A DNA stretch of 15,184 bases from an uncultured Brachyspira sp. (lineage in GTDB: Bacteria > Spirochaetota > Brachyspiria > Brachyspirales > Brachyspiraceae), in the NCBI GenBank assembly GCA_934725525.1, contig CAKVCG010000031.1, forward strand, positions 1 through 15,184, in the 5' to 3' direction. Of the stretch, positions 1-5,151 are shown piece by piece. A program made the position numbers and the translations under genes. Each line of letters begins with the position of its first letter. The stretch's first letter is position 1. The notes under the pieces were generated by a model. That model worked only from the letters and a program-made list of their open reading frames with translations. It ran no database searches and was not told the DNA's origin.

Positions 1-642
1 AATAAGAAATATGAAGCTAAATCAAATATTGAAAAAACTTTAATAGAAATGTTAAAAATATTTTTAATTTTTATACCGACTACGATAATTATTAATATAC
101 TCGCTCGCTCAAAGCCCGGAACTTTTCATTATTTATATTCAGCGTTTTCTCTTTCATATCTGCCAATTATATTATTTTTATTTCAGAAAAAAGATAAATT
201 TATTTTGAATAAAAAATTTTTCTACATATTTTGCGCTTGTATATTTGTAAATATTTTTATTATGGTATTACAACTTACTACTTATGTGAAAAATTATGAA
301 GAGCCTAAAAATATGGCAGGAATGAAAACGGTTGCAAAAATTTTAATAGAACATTCAAAAGGAGAAGAGATAAGTATCATAGGAGTATATGGAGATGATA
401 ATTATATGTATAGGGATATTGCAATAGCTTATTTTCCAGATATGGTTTGGAATCAAAATAATAATTCTACAAATTTATATATTATTTTAGATAGAACAGG
501 AACTTTATCGAGACCTAAATACGCCGTTTCAAATTATATGGAATATTTGAATAAAAATGCGACTTTGCTCGGCGATAATGGGACTTTATTCGTTTATAAA
601 TATCATGGAAAAGAACCTTTGGAAATGCCAAAGAAGAAATAA
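1..642 (+). CDS. Membrane protein, C-terminal part (5' end outside window)
   Basis: The reading frame is open from the first base of the window through an ATG at 49 to the TAA at 640-642. That ATG has no convincing SD, so the gene most likely starts upstream and this is its 3' end. Counting from the ATG at 49, three hydrophobic segments are visible at about residues 1-19, 25-45 and 57-80. They are followed by a soluble tail of about 115 residues rich in Tyr, Asn and Asp. Several membrane helices followed by one extracytoplasmic C-terminal domain is the layout of GT-C type (GT39/ArnT-like) glycosyltransferases, which would suit the glycan genes elsewhere in the window. I see no catalytic motif, because those lie in the missing N-terminal part, so the family is a guess. 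The gene converges with rpsR. Confidence 0.6.
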   Translation, partial: NKKYEAKSNIEKTLIEMLKIFLIFIPTTIIINILARSKPGTFHYLYSAFSLSYLPIILFLFQKKDKFILNKKFFYIFCACIFVNIFIMVLQLTTYVKNYEEPKNMAGMKTVAKILIEHSKGEEISIIGVYGDDNYMYRDIAIAYFPDMVWNQNNNSTNLYIILDRTGTLSRPKYAVSNYMEYLNKNATLLGDNGTLFVYKYHGKEPLEMPKKK

Positions 643-677
643 TATTAAAATATGAAACTAATAATTTAAAAATAAAA

Positions 678-705
678 AAGAGCTATTATATTTATAATAA
701 CTCTT
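678..705. terminator. Bidirectional terminator between convergent genes
   Basis: A 12-bp inverted repeat with one mismatch (arms 678-689 and 694-705, 4-base loop) lies between the convergent ends of the plus-strand membrane gene and rpsR. An A-rich run precedes it (about 667-679) and a T-rich run follows it (705-720). It can therefore form a hairpin followed by U-rich RNA in either direction and serve both genes. Confidence 0.75.
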
Positions 706-739
706 CTTTAATTTATATTTTGCTTTTTAATTTTTTAAA

Positions 740-1174
740 TCAATATCTAGTTTCATAAGGCAAAAGCGCAATATTTCTCGCTCTCTTTATAGCCTTCGTA
801 ACCATTCTTTGATGCTTTGCGCAAGTTCCATTTAATCTTTTAGGAACAATTTTACCGCTTTCTTTGACATATCTTTTCAAAAGTTTTATATCTTTATAAT
901 CGACAATATCTATATCGTTCTTGCAGAAAAAACAGAATTTCTTTTTGAAATATCTTCTTCTTGGATTATTTTGAAAATTAATATCCTTTTCGTCCGAATT
1001 TCTATCTCTATAATAATATCTTCTTCCGCCTCTGTATATTTCCTCTTCTCCGCTATTTTCTGAATTATTTTCAAAATTTTCGCCGCTTTCGGTATTTTGA
1101 ATATCGTTATTTTCTAAATTATTTTCCGTATTTTTGTTTTCTTTATTTTCTAAATCGTTATTTTCTAATTCCAT
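740..1174 (-). CDS. rpsR: 30S ribosomal protein S18 with long acidic N-terminal extension
   Basis: S18 binds 16S rRNA on the platform of the small subunit as a heterodimer with S6. Residues 75-144 match the S18 core, including the [17 protein letters not shown] segment, GTCAKHQR and the basic [12 protein letters not shown] tail. Cys81, Cys84, Cys118 and His121 form the CxxC...CxxH set of the zinc-binding type of S18. Bacterial S18 is usually about 75-90 residues; this one has about 70 extra N-terminal residues. Residues 1-45 are almost only Asn, Glu, Asp, Leu, Lys and Ser with repeated LEN/NNLENN-like units, followed by an Arg/Tyr-rich patch at 47-58. The start is supported by AAGGAGA seven bases before the ATG, so the extension is probably translated. 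It is the last gene of rpsF-ssb-rpsR; no rplI follows. Confidence 0.95.
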   Translation of the reverse strand: MELENNDLENKENKNTENNLENNDIQNTESGENFENNSENSGEEEIYRGGRRYYYRDRNSDEKDINFQNNPRRRYFKKKFCFFCKNDIDIVDYKDIKLLKRYVKESGKIVPKRLNGTCAKHQRMVTKAIKRARNIALLPYETRY

Positions 1175-1204
1175 TTTTATTCTCCTTTATCTAAAATTAA
1201 TTAA

Positions 1205-1645
1205 TCAAAATGGCACTTCGTCATCGTCCGAAAAACCGCCAATATCTACGCTATTTCCCATAGAAGAAGGCATATAGGTAGCGTCCATATTTGGACTACT
1301 TGCTCCTACGCCTCCAGACGCTGAACCGAGCATTTGCATAGATTGCATTATTATTCTAACTTTCGACCTCGGAGCGTTAGTGTCTTTATCCTGCCACCTA
1401 TCCTGTCTTAAAGTTCCGCTAATCGCAACTTGCTTTCCTTTGGTAAGATATTTTGCAACCGTTTCCGCCATTTTTCCAAAAGCCACGACATCGAAATAAT
1501 TTACTTCGGTAGAATTTTTATTGCTCATATAATAATTATTCGCTATTGAAAATTCAACTACCGCGCTTCCGCTCGGCAAATATTTTGACTCGGGGTCTTT
1601 CGTAAGCCTTCCTATCAACATTATATTATTTAAATCTGAAGCCAT
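1205..1645 (-). CDS. ssb: Single-stranded DNA-binding protein SSB
   Basis: SSB coats single-stranded DNA during replication, recombination and repair and recruits partners through its C-terminal tip. Residues 8-105 form the OB-fold (NIMLIGRLTKDPE near the start, YFDVVAFGKMAETVAKYLTKG in the middle, GTLRQDRWQDKD near its end). A Gly/Ser/Met-rich linker of about 35 residues follows, and the protein ends DDDEVPF, a slight variant of the classical DDDIPF interaction tip. At 146 residues it is a normal length. I keep the ATG at 1645 because an AGAGGA-like SD precedes it; the internal Met9, where many SSBs begin, has none. Its first 20 bases overlap the end of rpsF, consistent with translational coupling, and 30 bases separate it from rpsR. 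Confidence 0.97.
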   Translation of the reverse strand: MASDLNNIMLIGRLTKDPESKYLPSGSAVVEFSIANNYYMSNKNSTEVNYFDVVAFGKMAETVAKYLTKGKQVAISGTLRQDRWQDKDTNAPRSKVRIIMQSMQMLGSASGGVGASSPNMDATYMPSSMGNSVDIGGFSDDDEVPF

Positions 1646-2027
1646 AAGATTCCTCTTCTTCGTTATTATTATTTTCTCTGTTTCTTTCTCTCATTTCCGC
1701 TCTCTTTTTTCTTCGTATAGCTTTTTTGCTGTCTTGCTTTTCTATTATTTCATCCAATCTGACGATTATAAATCTTAATATGCTAAGTTCATAACGCAAT
1801 TCTTTTTCTATTGCCGCTAAATTTTTCCCGTCGCATCTGAAATGGTAATAATAATATTTACCCTGACTTACTTTGCGAATCGGATAGCTTAAAGTATAAA
1901 CGCCGTAATCGGATTCGTCAAATATTTCGGCATTGTAGTTGCGAAAAATCGCCTTGATATGCTCTTTCGCTTTTTGATGCAGGGAATCGTTTATCTCCGT
2001 CACAAATAGAATCTCATATTCTCTCAT
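1626..2027 (-). CDS. rpsF: 30S ribosomal protein S6
   Basis: S6 is a small-subunit platform protein that pairs with S18. The sequence begins MREYEILFVTE and carries the S6 features YPIRKVSQGKYYYYHF (about residues 48-63) and ELRYELSILRFIIVRLDE (about 76-93). The tail after residue 95 is charged and low in complexity (KKAIRRKKRAEMRERN, then Asn and Glu runs), as in many S6 proteins. The start is fixed by AAGGAG seven bases before the ATG. It is the first gene of the operon, lies downstream of a strong promoter, and overlaps ssb by 20 bases. The S6-SSB-S18 order is conserved in many bacteria and puts the S6 and S18 partners on one mRNA. Confidence 0.97.
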   Translation of the reverse strand: MREYEILFVTEINDSLHQKAKEHIKAIFRNYNAEIFDESDYGVYTLSYPIRKVSQGKYYYYHFRCDGKNLAAIEKELRYELSILRFIIVRLDEIIEKQDSKKAIRRKKRAEMRERNRENNNNEEEESYGFRFK

Positions 2028-2117
2028 TTTTTAACTCCTTGGACAAAGCCTATCTAATTTGTATTTAATTATTTTGCATAATATATTAAATAAGCGAAGT
2101 AATTTTTTATTGCGGAT

Positions 2118-2145
2118 ATTGTATATTATTTAAATAAAATGTCAA
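2118..2145 (-). promoter_or_regulatory. Sigma-70-type promoter of rpsF-ssb-rpsR
   Basis: Read on the minus strand, a perfect -35 TTGACA (2145-2140) is followed after 16 bases by the -10 TACAAT (2123-2118). The predicted start near 2111 leaves a leader of about 84 bases before rpsF. I looked there for the known S6:S18-binding leader RNA (a hairpin presenting CCG) and did not find a convincing one. Confidence 0.7.
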
Positions 2146-2166
2146 TATACTTTTTTAATAAGAATT

Positions 2167-2191
2167 TACTAAATATAAAAAATATTTAGTA
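2167..2191. terminator. Perfect 10-bp inverted repeat, possible weak terminator
   Basis: Arms 2167-2176 and 2182-2191 are perfectly complementary around a loop of five A. Only one G-C pair is present, so the hairpin is weak. It lies just upstream of the rpsF promoter, between that promoter and the decayed minus-strand frame at 2253-2590, where it could stop read-through into the ribosomal operon. No strong T run follows on either strand, so a protein-binding role is equally possible. Apart from this repeat and the rpsF promoter and leader, I see nothing in 2028-2252. Confidence 0.35.
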
Positions 2192-2252
2192 GATTAAAAT
2201 TTTGCATTTATTATTGAACCGTGTATTTATTTCATGCTCATATAATTATTTT

Positions 2253-2588
2253 TTATATTTCTCTCGGAGCCAAACTTATTAATTCGCTTCTATTATTTGA
2301 GACTACATCTATCATATATGCTATAGTATTATATTTGTCGTTCAACTTTTTATACATATTTTCTAATTTATTATTTTTATCTTCAATATAATTACTAAAC
2401 GATTGATAAACTTGAAAATCATTATAAGATTTTTCGCTTAAATCATAATTAATATTATATAATTTACCTTGAGTTTCTTTCAAATGGCTTTTTATTTCAT
2501 TAAAATAATTAAAAGTTGAATCAATCCTTTAGTCTAATGCCAATTCATATATTTTAGCTTTATTTATATCGTCAATTATACTTTGACA
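2253..2588 (-). pseudogene. Remnant of an unrecognised protein, cut by the first Rpn unit
   Basis: The frame at 2253-2483 opens only with a TTG that has no SD. The same frame can be followed upstream past one TAA (2529-2531) to about 2588. It reads as ordinary protein on both sides of the stop: SIIDDINKAKIYELALD before it and RIDSTFNYFNEIKSHLKE after it. About 110 hydrophilic, helix-forming residues remain, rich in Asn, Lys, Tyr and Ser, and end in LISLAPREI. The upstream limit falls in the repeated 5' flank of the nuclease unit (2572-2591), which suggests the rest of the gene was lost when that unit arrived. I do not recognise the family. It could also be a short real gene, but the absent start signals argue against that. 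Confidence 0.4.
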
Positions 2589-2591
2589 AAT
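2572..2591 (+). repeat. 20-bp repeat at the 5' edge of Rpn unit A
   Basis: These 20 bases are identical to 3844-3863 in front of the second nuclease gene and include the -35 box of both genes. In unit A, GTCAA (2571-2575) and TTGAC (2583-2587) form a short inverted repeat over the -35 box that could be an operator. This is the left edge of similarity between the two units. Confidence 0.7.
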
Positions 2592-2617
2592 AATTATATT
2601 CTGTTATAATATAATCA
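2583..2617 (+). promoter_or_regulatory. Consensus promoter placing +1 on the ATG of Rpn gene A
   Basis: TTGACA (2583-2588), 16 bases, then TATAAT (2605-2610) with a TG one base upstream (2602-2603, extended -10). With the usual spacing, +1 falls on or within a base or two of the A of the ATG at 2617. No SD lies between promoter and ATG, so the mRNA is predicted to be leaderless. Confidence 0.7.
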
Positions 2618-3507
2618 TGAATAAAAAACCATTTAATCAACTAAACGATTTTTTTATCAGGTATTTCTTTACTGATAAGGGCGGTGAAAAAGTTCTCCTC
2701 GATTTTATAAACGCCGTTATGATTAGCGCCGACATGAAAACTTTTAAAGCCGTTGAAATTCTTAATCCTTCGCCAACGGCGGGCTTTAGCCTTAATCTTA
2801 AAAGACATTATAAAGACAAAGAAACTATTGTAGATGTAAAATGTATAACCAAAAACGGAACTATCGTAATTATCGAAGTTCAACTTTCAGGCAATTCAAG
2901 ATTTCCTGAAAGAATATTATATTATTGGGCTTCAAATTATAGCAAACTTTTAAAGAAAGGCGAACAATACGAAGAATTAACGCCCGTAATAAGTATCAAC
3001 CTTCTTAATTTTAATTTGAATAAAAAGAATAGTAATGTTCACAGTTGCTATATGATTTACGATACAAAAAGCGAAAGATTATTAACCGACCATTTGCAAA
3101 TACATATGATAGAATTAAAAAAATTTAAATTCAAAGATAATAATTTAAAGAAAGATTTAAATTATTGGCTTGGATTTTTCACTACAAAAGATGTGGAGGA
3201 ATATATGTCAGAGATAGTCAAAGAAAAACCCATAATGGAAGAAGCTCACAAGAGATACAACAATTTTATAAGAAGTCGATTAATGATGACCAAATACGAG
3301 AAGAAAGAACTTTATCAATACGATAAACAAATATCGCTTGAAGAAAAAAGACGAGAAGGAATAAAAGAAGGAATTAAAAAAGGAAAACTTGAAGGTATAA
3401 AAGAAAATAGTTACGCTATAGCCAAAACCTTAAAACAAATGAATATGGATGATGCCTCTATAAGCAAAGCCACAGGTTTAACTATCGAAGAAGTAGAAAA
3501 ACTTTAA
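2617..3507 (+). CDS. Rpn-family PD-(D/E)XK nuclease / putative transposase (copy A)
   Basis: Members of this family (Rpn/YhgA-like, PDDEXK_2) are DNA endonucleases that promote recA-independent recombination and often occur as scattered paralogues. The nuclease core is visible: VDVK with Asp73, then IIEVQ with Glu87 and Gln89, then the family's RxxYY at Arg99-Tyr103. Around residue 120 the sequence VISINLLNFNL is typical. The C-terminal part has Arg/Lys/Glu-Gly repeats (REGIKEGIKKGKLEGIKE, about 246-263) followed by a helical tail ending TGLTIEEVEKL, a standard ending in this family. Length is 296 residues and no catalytic residue is missing. The gene is preceded by a consensus promoter and no SD. 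Its last 41 residues are identical to those of copy B although the rest differs strongly. Whether it moves as a transposon cannot be seen: no terminal inverted repeats or target duplication are evident. Confidence 0.9.
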   Translation: MNKKPFNQLNDFFIRYFFTDKGGEKVLLDFINAVMISADMKTFKAVEILNPSPTAGFSLNLKRHYKDKETIVDVKCITKNGTIVIIEVQLSGNSRFPERILYYWASNYSKLLKKGEQYEELTPVISINLLNFNLNKKNSNVHSCYMIYDTKSERLLTDHLQIHMIELKKFKFKDNNLKKDLNYWLGFFTTKDVEEYMSEIVKEKPIMEEAHKRYNNFIRSRLMMTKYEKKELYQYDKQISLEEKRREGIKEGIKKGKLEGIKENSYAIAKTLKQMNMDDASISKATGLTIEEVEKL

Positions 3508-3527
3508 AATTTAAATTAATACTTTTT
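3418..3527 (+). repeat. 110-bp exact repeat, 3' end of Rpn gene A and downstream
   Basis: This stretch is identical base for base to 4691-4800. It covers the last 30 codons, the stop and 20 bases beyond. Similarity extends upstream to about 3388 with two differences, and downstream to about 3550 with small changes (one extra T, then a C/T change). The abrupt change from strongly different to identical sequence inside the gene points to recent gene conversion or unequal recombination. Confidence 0.85.
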
Positions 3528-3770
3528 TATTATATAACTATCCTAAATTTTTTCTATAAATCTACTTCTTAATTTTATAATCGGGTATCTGCCAAGCAAT
3601 ATTATCTACAGCCTCATTAAAATTTGAAACAAATTATAATATTTTTCTACTTTCAATGTTACTTCCAAAACCTTATAGAACTCTCTTCAACCTTTCCTTA
3701 AAAACATCCGCTAAACTAAAAAATTCTAAAATTTCTTTTACGATTTTTAACGGTAATAATATTATTGTAA

Positions 3771-3826
3771 AAAGTTCCTATGATTAAATTCTCTCAAGAT
3801 TACTTGAAAGCGATTTTAAGCGTTAA
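3771..3826 (+). repeat. 56-bp repeat ending Rpn unit A (copy 1), with small hairpin
   Basis: It aligns without gaps to 4979-5034 with six differences counted by eye. Within it TCAAG-ATTA-CTTGA (3794-3807) forms a 5-bp hairpin. In the other copy one pair of this stem changes from C-G to A-T on both sides, while another pair is broken. It marks the 3' edge of similarity between the two units. Confidence 0.75.
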
Positions 3827-3843
3827 TATTTATTACATAATCA

Positions 3844-3863
3844 TCAATTATACTTTGACAAAT
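3844..3863 (+). repeat. 20-bp repeat at the 5' edge of Rpn unit B
   Basis: Identical to 2572-2591 and located at the same place relative to the promoter. Similarity between units continues with small changes through the -10 box to the start codon. Confidence 0.7.
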
Positions 3864-3890
3864 GAGTAATTTTTTGTTATAATATAGTCA
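3855..3890 (+). promoter_or_regulatory. Consensus promoter placing +1 on the ATG of Rpn gene B
   Basis: TTGACA (3855-3860), 17 bases, then TATAAT (3878-3883) with a TG one base upstream (3875-3876). The A of the ATG at 3890 is seven bases after the -10 box, the normal distance to +1. No SD is present. This repeats the leaderless arrangement of copy A even though the spacer length and sequence differ. Confidence 0.7.
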
Positions 3891-4780
3891 TGAAAGATAA
3901 TAAAGATAATATTGAAGTAAAAACATTAAGCGACTTATTTGCCCGATACTTACTCGGAAAAAGTGGAAACGAAGATTTGCTCGAGAATTTAGTTAACGCA
4001 ACTTTGAGCGATTTCAATTTTGAAGAAGTTAAAGATTTGGAAATAATCGACCCTTTCAATCTTTCGGAAAATATCGAGTTGAAAGAGTCAATAATAGATG
4101 TTAAAGCAAAAACTAAAGATAATAAAACTGTTATAATTGAATTTCAATTATGCGGAAATATGAATTTTGTAGACAGAATTTTTTATTATATTTCAAAAAA
4201 TGTAGTTAATGAATTGAAAGAGGGAGAAGATTACCCAAAAATTCAAAAAATTATAAGTATAAATTTACTTGACTTTAATTTAGACTTTAAAGATGCTGGC
4301 AAACCACACAGATGTTTTAAATTAATCGACACGAAAAACCAAAATATTAGTTTAGATTATATTCAAATGCATATAATTGAAGTTCAAAGATTTATCAACA
4401 TTTTAGAAAATTCAACCGTTGAAGAATTAAAGAGAAATAAATTACTAACTTGGATGAAATTTTTTACAAGCAAAGATTTAAGATTAATAGAAAATGAACT
4501 TAAGGAGGCAAACCCGATTATGACAAAGGCAATAGAAGAATATAAACGATTTACTTCGGACGATAAATTAATGCGAGCCTATGCAGCCCGAGACGCATTT
4601 TTGGTAGGACAAAAAATGATGCTTTCGAGAGAACGAGAAGAAGGAATAAGAGAAGGCAAACTTGAAGGCATAAAAGAAAATAGTTACGCAATAGCCAAAA
4701 CCTTAAAACAAATGAATATGGATGATGCCTCTATAAGCAAAGCCACAGGTTTAACTATCGAAGAAGTAGAAAAACTTTAA
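3890..4780 (+). CDS. Rpn-family PD-(D/E)XK nuclease / putative transposase (copy B)
   Basis: Same family and length (296 residues) as copy A. The catalytic set is Asp70 in IIDVK, Glu84 and Gln86 in IIEFQ, and Arg96 with Tyr99-Tyr100 in RIFYY. IISINLLDFNL follows near residue 125, then a charged helical middle, one EGIREGKLEGIKE repeat region (about 250-262) and the same 41-residue ending as copy A. The N-terminal 250 residues differ from copy A at most positions outside the motifs, so the two are old paralogues with a recently shared 3' end. Copy B starts 382 bases after copy A ends, in the same orientation. Predicted activity is DNA cleavage linked to recombination; transposition itself is not shown. 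Confidence 0.9.
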   Translation: MKDNKDNIEVKTLSDLFARYLLGKSGNEDLLENLVNATLSDFNFEEVKDLEIIDPFNLSENIELKESIIDVKAKTKDNKTVIIEFQLCGNMNFVDRIFYYISKNVVNELKEGEDYPKIQKIISINLLDFNLDFKDAGKPHRCFKLIDTKNQNISLDYIQMHIIEVQRFINILENSTVEELKRNKLLTWMKFFTSKDLRLIENELKEANPIMTKAIEEYKRFTSDDKLMRAYAARDAFLVGQKMMLSREREEGIREGKLEGIKENSYAIAKTLKQMNMDDASISKATGLTIEEVEKL

Positions 4781-4800
4781 AATTTAAATTAATACTTTTT
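4691..4800 (+). repeat. 110-bp exact repeat, 3' end of Rpn gene B and downstream
   Basis: Partner of 3418-3527, identical base for base. Upstream of about 4661 the two genes are clearly different. Confidence 0.85.
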
Positions 4801-4801
4801 A

Positions 4802-4894
4802 TTATATAATTATCCTAAATTTATCTCTAAACTTATTACTAAATTTTTTAATCGGTATCCACCAAGCTATTTTATTAATTAATTTTTCATCCAT
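4802..4894 (-). CDS. Small frame with an IAWWIPIKK peptide, remnant or mini-protein
   Basis: A 30-residue frame starts with an ATG preceded by AAGGA nine bases upstream and reads MDEKLINKIAWWIPIKKF, then an Arg/Lys/Phe-rich end. From memory, short segments of the type NKIxWWIPxKKLR occur in envelope-glycan proteins of low-GC host-associated bacteria, so this may be a fragment of such a gene. A degraded version (NIAWQIPDYKIKK) lies at the same place behind copy A, so the peptide is part of the repeated unit. Just upstream on the same strand (about 4900-5012) another frame without a clear start ends KLIKDYNGQFMVYILKVVKE. Either both are gene leftovers, or this is a very small basic peptide; I favour leftovers. 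Confidence 0.3.
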   Translation of the reverse strand: MDEKLINKIAWWIPIKKFSNKFRDKFRIII

Positions 4895-4978
4895 AAATTT
4901 TATTCCTTAACAACTTTCAAAATATAAACCATAAACTGCCCGTTATAATCTTTTATCAGTTTCATTTTATACTCGCTT

Positions 4979-5034
4979 AAAGTTCCTATGATTAAACTCT
5001 TTAAAAATTACTTTAAAGTGATTTTAAGCGTTAA
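4979..5034 (+). repeat. 56-bp repeat ending Rpn unit B (copy 2)
   Basis: Partner of 3771-3826 with 50 of 56 bases the same by eye. The stem at 5002-5015 is weaker than in copy 1. It marks the 3' edge of similarity between the units. Confidence 0.75.
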
Positions 5035-5129
5035 GTTTTGAATATTATTTTGTATTAGAAACAATTAAATACTAATTTATAAATCTGCTATAGTTGTTAT
5101 TATAATTATACAAATTAAATATCGTAAAA

Positions 5130-5149
5130 TTATAATTTAGAGATTATAA
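5130..5149 (-). terminator. Possible weak terminator after the PIN-like/membrane gene
   Basis: On the minus strand, TTATAAT (5149-5143) and ATTATAA (5136-5130) pair around a six-base loop and are followed directly by TTTT. The hairpin starts 3 bases after the stop of the 5152-7083 frame. All pairs are A-T, so efficiency is doubtful. Confidence 0.35.
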
Positions 5150-5151
5150 CA

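Larger units (their letters stand above)
3508..3889. other. Gene-free tail of Rpn unit A with decayed opposite-strand peptides
   Basis: No intact gene is present. The stretch resembles the region after copy B: the block at 3541-3600 matches 4812-4870 loosely, and 3771-3826 matches 4979-5034 closely. On the minus strand, 3562-3621 reads FNEAVDNIAWQIPDYKIKK before a stop, a degraded version of the small frame at 4802-4894. At 3673-3777 the minus strand reads ELFTIILLPLKIVKEILEFF followed by a basic helix-like end (34 residues in all). These look like leftovers of cell-envelope genes, possibly glycosyltransferase ends, but they are too short to assign. Confidence 0.45.
4781..5151. other. Gene-free tail of Rpn unit B
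   Basis: It holds the end of the exact 3' repeat, the small opposite-strand frame at 4802-4894, the 56-bp repeat at 4979-5034 and the hairpin at 5130-5149. Between about 5035 and 5125 the sequence is nearly pure A/T and I see nothing further. Confidence 0.5.

Noticed and set aside
2028..2111. S6:S18-binding autoregulatory leader RNA upstream of rpsF
   Set aside because: I found no paired structure presenting the CCG motif; only a GG...CC pairing near 2041-2050 that is too short to support it.
2641..2883. Minus-strand frame inside Rpn gene A
   Set aside because: Shadow of a clearly coding plus-strand gene; no SD and no recognisable protein.
2572..5034. Classical insertion sequence with terminal inverted repeats
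   Set aside because: The repeated edge blocks are direct between units and are not inverted copies of each other, and no target-site duplication is visible.
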